64,000 bases of DNA from CAZNSX01 sp964575845 (GCA_964575845.1 CAZNSX010000005.1:248001-312000), one strand, 5' to 3'; positions 42,226 to 51,421 are shown, counted from the stretch's first letter. Numbers and translations are program-made. Notes: a model not told the origin generated them from the sequence alone.

Positions 42226-43353
42226 TCATGGGCTGACCTTCTCTACCAGAGCTTTGAGGTCGCTGCTTGTGAGGCTTTTCATGAATTCAACAAGGGCGGC
42301 TTTCTCCTCCTCTGTTAGGTTGAGTGGCCTTATCCCGCCATCGAGATGGGGGTTGGGGTTCCCGCCCCGATTGTAGAGCTCCACGACATCCTCGAGCGTG
42401 GCCTCACTTCCATCATGCATGTAAGGGGCGGTGAGGGCAATGTCCCGGAGGGAAGGGGTCTTGAAGGCCCCGAGGTCGCTCACCTTCCCCGTGACGATAA
42501 AACGTCCGAGCTCTGAAAGCTTGGCTTTCTTGGCCGCCTCGACCGCGCCCTCCTTGACAAGGTCCTCCCCCTTCTCGGCCCTCCGCATCAGCTCTATGAC
42601 CTCTTTGTCCACTCCCACGCCCACGTTATGGAATTTGTTGTCGGAGAAGGAGGCGAAAAAGTCGGTGATCTCATGACAGGTAACGCACCTCGCCTTTCCA
42701 CGGAAGAGCTCAAGACCCCTTTGGGCGGCCGGGCTAAGCGCTCCCTTTTCCTGCTCATATACGAAGCGGTCAAAGGGGGAGTTCCCCGAAAGAAGCGTAC
42801 GCTCGAAGGCGGCAACGGCCATGACAACCTTGTTTATATCGATTTCCCCCCCGAATACCTTCCCGAATGCCTCACGGTACTCAGCTATGCCCTTGAGCTT
42901 CTCCACCAGGGCCTCGTGGGAGGGCATTCCCATCTCCACGGGGTTTATGAGGGGCTGCTTTGCCTGCTCTTCAAGGGTGGGGGCCCTTCCGTCCCAGAAC
43001 TGGACCTCAAAGAGGGCCGCGTTCAGGACCGTGGGGCTGTTGCGCGTGCCCTTGAGGTCCTTTATCCCCAAGGCCACCTTCCTTCCATCTGCAAAGCCTT
43101 TTTCCGGGTCATGGCAGGTGGCGCAGCTTACGCTGTCGTCAATGGAGAGGCGCTTATCAAAATAGAGCTTCCTGCCGAGCTCCACCTTCTCCCCGGTGAG
43201 AGGGTTGTCCCCGGGAATCTCGGGCTCTATGAGGCCGAGGGGAGCCTTGAGCTCAAAGCTTGAGGCCTCGCCGGTTCGGAAGACCCACCCTCCCAGTATG
43301 AGCAGGGCTGAGAGCGCCGGTCCCAGGAGCTTCAGGGTACTCCTTGAGCTCAT
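42226..43353 (-). CDS. diheme cytochrome c peroxidase (MauG/CcpA type)
   Basis: A 375-residue periplasmic enzyme with signal anchor (LLGPALSALLILGGWVF) and two c-type heme sites: CATCHDPEKGFADGR (about residues 80-95) and CVTCHEITDFF. Other signatures are SPTVLNAALFEVQFWDGRAPTLEEQA and KTPSLRDIALTAPYMHDG with its ligand Met. It reduces hydrogen peroxide, or, in the MauG branch, oxidises other substrates. AGGAGGG precedes the ATG. First gene of the three-gene exported redox operon. Confidence 0.9.
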   Translation of the reverse strand: MSSRSTLKLLGPALSALLILGGWVFRTGEASSFELKAPLGLIEPEIPGDNPLTGEKVELGRKLYFDKRLSIDDSVSCATCHDPEKGFADGRKVALGIKDLKGTRNSPTVLNAALFEVQFWDGRAPTLEEQAKQPLINPVEMGMPSHEALVEKLKGIAEYREAFGKVFGGEIDINKVVMAVAAFERTLLSGNSPFDRFVYEQEKGALSPAAQRGLELFRGKARCVTCHEITDFFASFSDNKFHNVGVGVDKEVIELMRRAEKGEDLVKEGAVEAAKKAKLSELGRFIVTGKVSDLGAFKTPSLRDIALTAPYMHDGSEATLEDVVELYNRGGNPNPHLDGGIRPLNLTEEEKAALVEFMKSLTSSDLKALVEKVSP

Positions 43354-43619
43354 TGTTCTTTCCCTCCTCTAACCTCTGGGCACGCATGGAAGGTTTCAGG
43401 GAGGAGCGCAGCCCCCTGAGGGGCCGGCACTGAATTTCTCGGAAATAAGTGGTTACCTCATGGGAAATAATGACATCATGCAACCCCTAATAGATAAAGG
43501 CTACTGCGAGATCGTCTAAATTCTAGGTGGCCATAGAACCCCGGTCAAGTGAAATATTTCTCACGCAAGACGGAAACCGGAGAGAAGCCCTCCTTGAGAG
43601 GATCTCATCCCCTTCTCTC

Positions 43620-44213
43620 TCATTCCGCGTCCTCTCCGGGCTCCATGCCCTCTTTCCCGCTGAAGCCCCAGTTGGCCAGGTGCTCCCCGAAGGACCAGTA
43701 CTCGCGGTTAGGGGGCCAGTAGACAAGGGGTTTCAGTTTCTTGGGGTCCAGGCGCTCCCCCTTTTCCAGAAACCTCTCTTCCACATGAACCGCCAGCACC
43801 TCCCCGATGAAGAGGTCGTGAACCCCCAGTGAGACCACTTCTTTTACCCGGCACTCGATGTTGACCGGGCAATTATCGACCAGGGGGGCCTTGACCCGAC
43901 TGGCCTTCTTGGCAATGAGCTTGGCCTTCTTGAACTTATCCACGTCCCTTCCCGAGACAATCCCGCACCAGTCGGTCTCCCGCAGGAGGCTCTCGTTGGG
44001 GAGGTTAACCACAAACTCCCCCGATGCCTTGATCAGCCCCGAGGAGTGCCGCCCCGGCCGGATGGCCACGGATATGTGGGGAGGCTCTGAGCAGGCAATC
44101 CCCGCCCAGGCCGCAGTCATCAGGTTTGCATTCTTCCCTTCCTCCCCCGAGCTTATCAGAACCGCGGGAGTGGGGATGAAATTAACTGAGGGTTTAAGCG
44201 TCTTCTTGGCCAT
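43620..44213 (-). CDS. flavin reductase-family protein
   Basis: A 197-residue FMN-binding protein of the flavin reductase (DIM6/NTAB-like) family. The fold is shown by ALISSGEEGKNANLMTAAWAGIACSEPPHISVAIRPGRHSSGLIK in segments, with FVVNLP and SLGVHDLFIGEVLAVHV marking the flavin site. Members reduce flavins for partner monooxygenases or bind FMN without known substrate. The ATG is preceded by GAGGGG. It neighbours the cupin gene on the same strand (gap 40 bases), so they may form a small operon. Confidence 0.82.
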   Translation of the reverse strand: MAKKTLKPSVNFIPTPAVLISSGEEGKNANLMTAAWAGIACSEPPHISVAIRPGRHSSGLIKASGEFVVNLPNESLLRETDWCGIVSGRDVDKFKKAKLIAKKASRVKAPLVDNCPVNIECRVKEVVSLGVHDLFIGEVLAVHVEERFLEKGERLDPKKLKPLVYWPPNREYWSFGEHLANWGFSGKEGMEPGEDAE

Positions 44214-44253
44214 GTTCCCCTCCTAAGCGGGCTCAGGGCCCGCGCTCAGTGAC

Positions 44254-44628
44254 CTATCGGTCCTCTCTCCCCTCGTACTCATGGGCCACGCTCTTTCCAT
44301 GAAATACGGCGAAAACAGTGCAGCCGTCAGGGTAACTGTAGGGCCCGTGCTCCACGTCCCATCCGAAAACGTAATCTCCCCTCCGGAGAGTCTTGCCAGC
44401 GACGCACATGGTCCCGTCAAGAACGACCAAACTGTGGTAGGAGTTATGGGTATGAAGGGGCTCCTCGTAGCCCGGAGGGAACTTCACCAGGACATCCACC
44501 CGGCCGAGTTCCCTATCCTCGGAGAGCACCTTCACTTTAATCCCTTCGGGGAGTCGCAGTAGGGTTGTATCATCCCGCCACTCAAGCTCATCCGTGTTGA
44601 TGGCTATGAAATCATGTTTTCCGGCCAT
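44254..44628 (-). CDS. cupin-domain protein
   Basis: A 124-residue cupin. The motif region FPPGYEEPLHTHNSYHSLVVLDG carries the two histidines of metal binding, and a second motif lies near GWDVEHGPYSYPDGC. The start ATG 44628 is preceded by GAAGGAGGATTTCTCT, which excludes the in-frame extension to 44703. Upstream of the flavin reductase on the same strand. Metal-dependent but of unknown substrate. Confidence 0.75.
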   Translation of the reverse strand: MAGKHDFIAINTDELEWRDDTTLLRLPEGIKVKVLSEDRELGRVDVLVKFPPGYEEPLHTHNSYHSLVVLDGTMCVAGKTLRRGDYVFGWDVEHGPYSYPDGCTVFAVFHGKSVAHEYEGREDR

Positions 44629-44850
44629 AGAGAAATCCTCCTTCAGGTTGGCAGTGGCCCCCTGCTGTTTCAAGCCTGACCCATGATAATTATTCCCCAC
44701 CAAATTGTGAAGGCAAAATCGCTCCCGCCCTCCTTCGCCATTGACCGGGAATTTTGAAGAAAATAAGATATAATTGAATAAGTTAGCACTTTCTTAAGGC
44801 AAACCCTTTTCGGGTCTCAGGCCGGGAGCGGATGGTCAGCTTTGAAGACA

Positions 44851-46281
44851 ATGGCAAAGGGTTATATATCCCTTCCTGAGGGAGGGCGGGTAGCCATCAT
44901 CGGAGCCGGGCCCGCGGGCTCCTTCTTCGCGCTCCACCTTATTGAAGGAGGCCGGCGCAAAGGGCGCTCCTTCAAGGTCAGGATTTTCGACAAGAAGAGC
45001 TTTCAGCGCTTCGGGCCCCCCGGATGCAACATGTGCGCGGGAGCTATAAGCAGCAAGCTTGTGGCCTCTCTCGGTCAATTGGGCGTCCGCCTCCCCTCTA
45101 ACCTCATCCTCCACAGGGTGGATGGATATACCCTCCATATGGGACACCGGTGGGTGGACATACTGGAAGACCCCACCCTTTCCATCTTCTCGGTCTTTCG
45201 GGGAGGAGGCCCCACCAAGGAGTTTGCGATCGAGAACGAGGCGTGCGGCTTCGACCAGAGCATGCTCAATGAGGCCATTGCCCGGGGAGCCGAATTTACA
45301 AACTGCTTCGTCAGCGGCGTTGAGGTTCAAGGTGATGGAGGCCCGGCTACGGTCAGCTACGACTATTACCGGGAAAGCTGGCAAGCAGACCTCGTTGTCG
45401 GGGCATTCGGCGTCAATACCACCATGACCGAGCGGCTGGGGTTCGGCTACAAGCCTCCGAAGACTTGGCATACCTGCCAGGCGGAGGTCTTGGTGGGAAG
45501 GGACTTCAACCGCAGGGTACTCAGGGACAGAATCCACATATTCAACAGTGAGAACCGAAAGTTCAAGTATCTCGCCTTCACCCCCAAGGGAGATTTTGTG
45601 ACGGTCTCGGCGATAGGGAAGTGGATCAAGATCCATGAGCTCGAGGAAGAGCTGGGGAGCTCTCCGGCACGGGAGTTCCTTCCGGCGGACTGGCGGGTCT
45701 CCTGCCACTGCCACCCCTCTCTTCCAGTCGGCTCGGCCCGAAGGCCGAGAGCCGACCGCCTCCTGATCCTGGGAGATGCCTATCTCTCCCGCTATCTCAA
45801 GAGCGGAATAGAGTCAGCCTTTCTCTCCGCCTCACTGGCGGCGGGAGCGGTCCTGGAACACGACGTTTCGGAAGAGAGCCTGAGGCGGTATTACTTTGAC
45901 CCCTGCCGGGCCAATTTCGTTGCGGACAACGCTTACGGGCGGCTTATCTTCAGATTCTATGACTTCGTCTCATCCCATGCCGTCCTCTCTGAAGCCAACC
46001 TGAGGCAGGTGCACGCCGAGAACGGGCAAGAAAATCCCGAAAAGAGGAGCCTCTCGACAATCCTCTGGAATATTTTCACCGGGGACACCCCTTACAAGAA
46101 GATTTTGCTAAAGGGCCTCTCCCCCGCCCTGACGCTCAAGATGGTAGGGCGGGTTCTGCAAGGGCTTGCGGGGAGGCTCTGGGGCTCTGAGGAAAGGGAG
46201 CAGCCCCTTCCTGGAGCCGGAAGCAAGCCCCCCGCGGAAGTGGCCGATGCGACACCCGAGACCCGCCATCCCAAGGCCTAG
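44851..46281 (+). CDS. FAD-dependent geranylgeranyl reductase-like oxidoreductase
   Basis: A 476-residue flavoprotein. The FAD Rossmann motif is RVAIIGAGPAGSFFALHLIE, followed by the family's cysteine motif GPPGCNMCAGAISSKL, an aromatic/hydroxylase-type second motif LVVGAFGVNTTMTERLG and the GD motif LLILGDAYLSRYLKSGIESAF that closes the isoalloxazine. The C-terminal 110 residues are helical. Start: ATG 44851 (or TTG 44842); neither has a clear ribosome site, while an overlapping 15-codon frame at 44832-44879 starts right after GGGAGCGG and may be a leader. The gene overlaps its paralogue by 35 bases. Possible role: reduction of polyprenyl or archaeol-like lipids, or a monooxygenase. Confidence 0.8.
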   Translation: MAKGYISLPEGGRVAIIGAGPAGSFFALHLIEGGRRKGRSFKVRIFDKKSFQRFGPPGCNMCAGAISSKLVASLGQLGVRLPSNLILHRVDGYTLHMGHRWVDILEDPTLSIFSVFRGGGPTKEFAIENEACGFDQSMLNEAIARGAEFTNCFVSGVEVQGDGGPATVSYDYYRESWQADLVVGAFGVNTTMTERLGFGYKPPKTWHTCQAEVLVGRDFNRRVLRDRIHIFNSENRKFKYLAFTPKGDFVTVSAIGKWIKIHELEEELGSSPAREFLPADWRVSCHCHPSLPVGSARRPRADRLLILGDAYLSRYLKSGIESAFLSASLAAGAVLEHDVSEESLRRYYFDPCRANFVADNAYGRLIFRFYDFVSSHAVLSEANLRQVHAENGQENPEKRSLSTILWNIFTGDTPYKKILLKGLSPALTLKMVGRVLQGLAGRLWGSEEREQPLPGAGSKPPAEVADATPETRHPKA

Positions 46282-47596
46282 AGACCCCTCCCTGGGGCCC
46301 CTCCGCGATGGCGGGAGGGTGGTGATTATCGGGGGCGGACCCGCCGGTGTCGGTTGCGCCCTTGAACTCGTGAACCTATCCCGCAAGCTCGGCCTAAAAA
46401 TCCATGTCTCCATGTATGAGTTCAAGCACTTTGGCGAAAGGGCCCCTCACTATAATCAGTGTGTGGGGGTTCTCTCCCCCCCGGTCGTCTCGATCCTGGA
46501 GGAGAAACTCTCCGTTCCCTTTCCTCACCACCTTGCAACCCGCACCATCACGGACTACGTCCTCCATTCAGAGGGAGAGGCTCTCCCCCTTCAGGAAGAG
46601 GAGGAGCCTTCTTACGCCTTTCGAAGGACCCAGTTTGACCATTACATGCTGGAGAGGGCGCGCGCCGAAGGGGTGGAGGTCGTGGAGGCCCACGTCGTGG
46701 ACTTCGAGCTTCATAATTGGGGCGCAGTTGTATACAGCGACCGGGATAATCGGGAGGCGGACCTGATTGTGGGCGCATTTGGGATGGAATTCGGCACCGC
46801 GAGGATCTTCGAGCGAAGAACCCCTTACAGGCAGCCCCGCTTTCTTAACTCCATCGTCACCAAGGTCCATCCCAGCGAGGAGTTCCTCGAGTCCTTCGGC
46901 AACTCGATCCACGCCTTTATTCCTTCCCTGGAGAGGGTGGAATTCGGGGCCATAACCCCAAAGGCGAACCACCTGACCGTCAACATAGCCGGACGGGATA
47001 TAAGCTCTCTCTGGATGGACCGCTTCCTTGAGCTCCCGGCCGTTAAAGCCTGCCTGCCCCGGCTGCCCGGGGACTTGCACCCGCCGGACTCCCCCCTGGG
47101 AAAGAACGATTTCCAGTACTTCATGGGGCGCTTTCCAATCTCGGTTGCCCGCGGGATTTTCGGCGACCGCTACGTGATCCTGGGGGATGCCGCGGGTCTC
47201 GTGAGGCCCTTCAAGGGCAAAGGGATAAACTCGGGGCTCCTCTCGGGCATCCTGGCCGCCGAGGCCATCCTGCATTCAGGGGTCTCCCGGAATGCCCTTC
47301 AGTCCCACTTTGAAAGAGACCCCTTCTACAGGGACATCCGGGCCGATAAGCCCTACGGCCAGGCCCTCCGCCTGATGGCGAGGCTCACCTCGCGGCTCGG
47401 CCTCATGGATGAGGTTATCGAGGCGGCCCGGCTGGACCCGCGCCTGAGGGAAGCCCTTTTCAACTGCGTCTCCGCACACAAGCTCTACCGCCAGATTCTC
47501 TTCCACCTCTTCAGGCCCCGTTTGCTCGGACGCCTGGCCTTGCGGGCGGGAAGCCTCCCTTTCAGGAGGGCAAGTGCTTCCTTGAAAGTACAGTAG
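46247..47596 (+). CDS. paralogous FAD-dependent oxidoreductase
   Basis: A 449-residue flavoprotein, paralogue of the gene just upstream. The FAD motif is GGRVVIIGGGPAGVGCALEL, the cysteine motif is YNQCVGVLSPPVV (one Cys where the paralogue has two), then DLIVGAFGMEFGTAR and the GD motif YVILGDAAGLVRPFKGKGIN. The ATG at 46247 lies inside the end of the upstream gene and has only a weak ribosome site, so translation is probably coupled. A perfect 12-base hairpin overlaps its stop codon. Probably a subunit or isoenzyme acting on the same lipid-like substrate. Confidence 0.78.
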   Translation: MRHPRPAIPRPRDPSLGPLRDGGRVVIIGGGPAGVGCALELVNLSRKLGLKIHVSMYEFKHFGERAPHYNQCVGVLSPPVVSILEEKLSVPFPHHLATRTITDYVLHSEGEALPLQEEEEPSYAFRRTQFDHYMLERARAEGVEVVEAHVVDFELHNWGAVVYSDRDNREADLIVGAFGMEFGTARIFERRTPYRQPRFLNSIVTKVHPSEEFLESFGNSIHAFIPSLERVEFGAITPKANHLTVNIAGRDISSLWMDRFLELPAVKACLPRLPGDLHPPDSPLGKNDFQYFMGRFPISVARGIFGDRYVILGDAAGLVRPFKGKGINSGLLSGILAAEAILHSGVSRNALQSHFERDPFYRDIRADKPYGQALRLMARLTSRLGLMDEVIEAARLDPRLREALFNCVSAHKLYRQILFHLFRPRLLGRLALRAGSLPFRRASASLKVQ

Positions 47597-47620
47597 GGGC
47601 GAGGGGCTCCTCGCCCCTAC
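47593..47620. terminator. 12-base perfect hairpin overlapping a stop codon
   Basis: GTAGGGGCGAGG (47593-47604), 4-base loop, CCTCGCCCCTAC (47609-47620). It begins in the stop codon of the FAD gene. There is no T-tract, so it may be a REP-type palindrome rather than an intrinsic terminator. This sequence type recurs in many genomes as a dispersed repeat. Confidence 0.6.
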
Positions 47621-47713
47621 AATGGCTTGAGATTGACAAGATAATCCTCTAAAATACAATTGCTCAACAAGAGAGGCCACGGTGTGCGAGGCCCGGTCGA
47701 GGGGTTTTAGGCC

Positions 47714-47865
47714 GGTTTATACAGTCTGCATAAACCAGCGGCACTTGATTGGGAAACGCGAGTAGCTGCTTGACATGAGGGGCCTTGCGCGAAAAGATCA
47801 GAAGACACGGGAACTTCTTATGCAGAAGCAAACAGGCTGTGTTTCGCGTTTTATGCAGACTGTAT
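47714..47865. repeat. nested inverted repeats upstream of the SIR2 gene
   Basis: Outer pair: ATACAGTCTGCATAAA (47719-47734) and its exact complement TTTATGCAGACTGTAT (47850-47865). Inner pair: AAACGCGA (47754-47761) and TCGCGTTT (47844-47851). The first outer arm is itself a 7-base dyad (GGTTTAT/ATAAACC, 47714-47736). A TTGACA lies inside at 47770-47775. The block ends 56 bases before the SIR2-NTPase start. Confidence 0.7.
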
Positions 47866-47920
47866 GATCATTCTTAGCTGGCTAAGCGGTCGGCGGCGCT
47901 GAATGCGCAGAGGGGGATTT

Positions 47921-50356
47921 ATGGAATTCGAGCGAGCTCTTGAACACTTGCTCGACGGTGACGCGATCCTCTTCATCGGCGCGGGGTTCAGCTCAGGAGC
48001 CAAGAACCTTCGCGGTGAAGAGATCAAAACTGGCCGGGAACTGGCCGTCCATTTCGCCCGGGCTACCGAATTGCCTGATTCCACACCCCTGGATGATGCA
48101 TCCGAGGAGTTTCAACTGAAACATGGGGAGGATTCGCTTATTTCCGAGCTTCAGCAAGAGTTTACTGCCATGTCGATTGGTGAATACCATCGTGCTATTG
48201 CAAGCTTACCGTGGCGACGGGTTTACACGACCAATTACGACAATGTTCTAGAGACTGCCTACCGCGACAACTCGCGTCTCCTTACCCCAGTCACGCCTGG
48301 TGACCAAATCAAAAACATTCCCAAGGCGCATACGCTATGCGTTCATTTGAATGGATACATTGAGCGGCTCACTCGCGAGACCCTGGGGTCCGAGTTCAAA
48401 CTAACCGACGTCAGCTATGTCTCAGGATCCCTCTTCGAGTCCCCGTGGGTGGTACTTCTGCGGCAGGACCTTCGTCTGGCAAGGACCGTTTTTTTCGTAG
48501 GATACTCCCTTGCTGACCTAGACATCAAGAGACTTCTCTTCCAGACTTCCAACCTGACCGACAAGACGTTCTTTGCCCTGGGTGCCGAATCCGATCCCGT
48601 CATAGTTCGCCGAGCATCGCGCTTCGGAACCGTGCTGCCACTGGACACCGCTGGCTTTGCCAACGCTGCAGTCAGCAGGAAGGCCAGCTACTCTCCCCGT
48701 GAGCCCGTGGAGCGAATTGGCCTGTCCATCGAGAGGTTTCAGGCCCCCCGTGAGGTGCCTCCGTTTTCGGATCGCCTTATCTTCGACCTCCTTCTGCACG
48801 GCGATCTGAACTCCGCCTTTGTCTGGAGTGATCTACACGACGGTCACGCATACTTCGTCGAGCGGTCGGTTACAACTCAGGTTCTTAACCACCTCGACGG
48901 TTCCACCCCTGCAATCGTGGTTCACTCGGACCTCGGGAACGGTAAAACTGCTCTTCTTGAGGGCATCAAGTGTCGTGCAATCGAGCGCGGTTACCACGTC
49001 TACAGCGTTACGGCTCGAACAGATGACCTCTTCAACGAGGTTGCTGCGGTCCTGGCCCTGGACACGAAGATCCTGCTTGTGATAGATGACTATCCCACTT
49101 GGCTCGATGTCATCGAGTATGTTGGCACGAATGCCAAACCCGAAACCGCTCTCTTGTTCTCGGCGCGTTCTGCTATCCACGATCTAATGATTGACCGTGT
49201 GTGTGCACTCCTCGATAGACGCACGGTCGCTGAGATCTCGGTCGACCATCTTAGCGAAGATGACCTCGTCTGGCTTGCCGAATGCTTTGACGAATATGGG
49301 CTTTGGGGTGACAGAGCATCATGGTCTCTTGAGGGCAAGCTTCGCCACTTGAAACAGGCTTGTAAATCTGAGTTCCACGCAGTCCTCCTGTCTGTCCTTG
49401 AGTCACCGCAGATTCTGTCACGCTTTAGCAAAGTGATAGATGATATTAAGGCGGAACGCGGCCATTACCAAGTCCTCCTCACCATCCTGGTCTTGGCCGT
49501 GCTCCAATACCCGACTGCTGTCGACACCCTCTTGGACATCTGGGGCGAGACGGTGCTCGAGACGCAGTTTCGGCGGAACGCCGCAGTCGGGCAGCTCTTG
49601 GACATCCATCACGGGACCGTTCTCATGCGCTCGTCCGTTGCGGCGCAGTTCATCCTGCAACGTATCATCTCGGATGCCAGCCTGGTGACCGAGGTGTTGA
49701 CCCAGATGGCAAGCGTGGCGGACCGCGCTGCGCGTACATCCGCCCTGTATTGGAACATGCTGAGGGACCTAATGCGCTTTAGCAGCCTTCAGCTCGTCCT
49801 GCCAGAGCGGAACCGCCGCGTTTCGGTTATTCGCTACTACGAAAGCATTAAAAACCTAGCCGCGTGCAGACGTAATCCGCACTTCTGGCTCCAATACGGC
49901 ATCGCATCCATCATTCTAGAAGATTTTGAACGTGTCGAACGGTATTTCCAGACTGCCTACTCGCTTGCCGAAAGTAGGGACGACTATAATACCTACATGA
50001 TAGACAATCACTTCGCGCGCTTTTTGCTGCTCCGCGCAATCCGCCAAGGAGATCCCGACACTGCCATGAGCGCCTTTCGAAAGGCCCGTCAGATCATCAA
50101 CCAGCAGATCAAGAGCGAGCGACTCCACTACCCGTATCGCGTCGCTGCATCATACGCCGAGTTCTTCGACACCTTCGAGGCACGCCTTACGCCGAACCAA
50201 CGCGCGGAAATCGCCCAGGCAGGAAAGTATGTAGCGAACCAGATTGCCAAGCTGTCGGAACAACGTCGCCAACAAAAGTACGTGGCCGACTGCGCCAAGG
50301 CTATGCAGCGAGTAATGGCACGAGCTGGCCTCGCGTCAGACAGCTCAGCCAGCTAA
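47921..50356 (+). CDS. SIR2-domain STAND-like NTPase, defence-type
   Basis: An 811-residue protein. Residues 1-250 are a SIR2 (NAD-consuming) domain: ILFIGAGFSSGA (Gly-rich loop, about 17-27), VYTTNYDNVLE (about 101-111), HLNGYIE (catalytic-type His142) and FFVGYSLADLD. Residues about 330-520 form a P-loop NTPase with Walker A SDLGNGKT (336-343) and Walker B ILLVIDDYP (384-392); the rest is helical, with tetratricopeptide-like pairs near the end. SIR2-NTPase fusions are well known anti-phage proteins that deplete NAD upon infection. GAGGGGGATTT precedes the ATG. No partner gene is visible, so it probably acts alone. Base composition differs from the neighbours, suggesting transfer. Confidence 0.85.
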   Translation: MEFERALEHLLDGDAILFIGAGFSSGAKNLRGEEIKTGRELAVHFARATELPDSTPLDDASEEFQLKHGEDSLISELQQEFTAMSIGEYHRAIASLPWRRVYTTNYDNVLETAYRDNSRLLTPVTPGDQIKNIPKAHTLCVHLNGYIERLTRETLGSEFKLTDVSYVSGSLFESPWVVLLRQDLRLARTVFFVGYSLADLDIKRLLFQTSNLTDKTFFALGAESDPVIVRRASRFGTVLPLDTAGFANAAVSRKASYSPREPVERIGLSIERFQAPREVPPFSDRLIFDLLLHGDLNSAFVWSDLHDGHAYFVERSVTTQVLNHLDGSTPAIVVHSDLGNGKTALLEGIKCRAIERGYHVYSVTARTDDLFNEVAAVLALDTKILLVIDDYPTWLDVIEYVGTNAKPETALLFSARSAIHDLMIDRVCALLDRRTVAEISVDHLSEDDLVWLAECFDEYGLWGDRASWSLEGKLRHLKQACKSEFHAVLLSVLESPQILSRFSKVIDDIKAERGHYQVLLTILVLAVLQYPTAVDTLLDIWGETVLETQFRRNAAVGQLLDIHHGTVLMRSSVAAQFILQRIISDASLVTEVLTQMASVADRAARTSALYWNMLRDLMRFSSLQLVLPERNRRVSVIRYYESIKNLAACRRNPHFWLQYGIASIILEDFERVERYFQTAYSLAESRDDYNTYMIDNHFARFLLLRAIRQGDPDTAMSAFRKARQIINQQIKSERLHYPYRVAASYAEFFDTFEARLTPNQRAEIAQAGKYVANQIAKLSEQRRQQKYVADCAKAMQRVMARAGLASDSSAS

Positions 50357-50770
50357 CACGCGCATGGATCTGTCGAGCGCGTACGTTCTTGAGGAAGACG
50401 TTGGGTGGTGCGCCTGGCATTGGTACGAGTACGGACCGTGACACGCGTGGCCGGCAGGCGAGTCGCTCGCAGGTCTTGCCCCATGGGGCAGCCGAAGCCC
50501 GTGCATTACGGGCTTCTTATTTGCCTGGGAATTTTCAGAAGACTATTTTATACAATTTTTTAACATTAATCATCATGCGATGCGATTGAACGCCGGAGTG
50601 ATTTTTGTGCCTTTCGATTAGGCCTCTCGCCGGAGGCTCTCTTGAGTATCTCAGTGCATTAGGTCTGCAGGAAGAAAAGACACACGCGGAACGCAGTCAG
50701 ACCTTCCCACCTTTTCCAAGGACAGGCTAAAGAGCTGACAATCCGGCTCTTCCCAGCGATCTAAGCAGGC
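50357..50770. other. non-coding stretch with terminator and palindrome
   Basis: About 414 bases. A perfect 14-base palindrome TGCCCCATGGGGCA lies at 50477-50490, directly before a hairpin GAAGCCCG (50494-50501) / CGGGCTTC (50509-50516) followed by TTATTTG, a likely terminator for the SIR2 gene. A 25-codon frame at 50364-50441 (MDLSSAYVLEEDVGWCAWHW...) starts 8 bases after the SIR2 stop but has no ribosome site. Confidence 0.5.
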
Positions 50771-51421
50771 CTACTCGGGCACGAGCTGCTTCTGGGAGAG
50801 CTTATAGCCCTTCTTTTCCAGCTCATCCACGAGCCCCTGGGCCGAGCTTTCGGCGAGGCGGATGGCTATCAGGCGCTGGCCCGTGCGGGGCTGCTTGAGG
50901 GTTATGAGGGAAAGCAGCGTGAGCCCGTGACGCTTTATCGCATCGGTGACCTCGTAGGCAGCCGAGGGCTCTTTCTCCAGGTCCTCGATGGTAATCCTCA
51001 GCCCCGCCCCCTTGAAGCCCAGGAGCTGAACCCAGAGGCGGAATATATCCGTATCGCTGATGATCCCGACCAGTCTCTCCCCCTCCATGACGGGCAGGTG
51101 GTTCACCCTGTTCTCCACGGCGATGATGGTGGCATCTTCGAGGGTGGTGTCGGGGGTGACGGTTATGACCTTCTTGTGCATGACCTTGCCGATCTTGAGC
51201 TTGGAAAGGAGATAGGGGAGCTCGTGCTTGGCGAGAGCCGTGGCATCGGAGGGGGAGGCGTCCCGCAGGCTATTCTTGGTGACTATTCCCACAAGCCTCT
51301 CCCCCTTGAGGACCGGCAAACACCGAATGCCTTGCTCGGCCATGGTGCGCTGGGCCTCGGTGACGAGCACATCTGGACTCACAGTCACGGGATTCTCCGT
51401 CATCCAGTATTTGACCAGCAT
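50771..51421 (-). CDS. tandem CBS-domain protein with C-terminal ACT-like domain
   Basis: A 216-residue protein. Two CBS domains (about residues 5-65 and 80-140) bear the family's core strands (VTVSPDVLVTEAQRTMAEQG, RCLPVLKGERLVGIVTKNSL, VNHLPVMEGERLVGIISDTD). The last 70 residues (AGLRITIEDLEKEPSAAYEV) resemble an ACT-type regulatory domain. CBS pairs bind adenylates and sense energy or ions. The ATG at 51421 follows AGGGAGGTCCCC, which excludes the extension to 51451. It is upstream of no obvious target gene; single-gene unit. Confidence 0.85.
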   Translation of the reverse strand: MLVKYWMTENPVTVSPDVLVTEAQRTMAEQGIRCLPVLKGERLVGIVTKNSLRDASPSDATALAKHELPYLLSKLKIGKVMHKKVITVTPDTTLEDATIIAVENRVNHLPVMEGERLVGIISDTDIFRLWVQLLGFKGAGLRITIEDLEKEPSAAYEVTDAIKRHGLTLLSLITLKQPRTGQRLIAIRLAESSAQGLVDELEKKGYKLSQKQLVPE

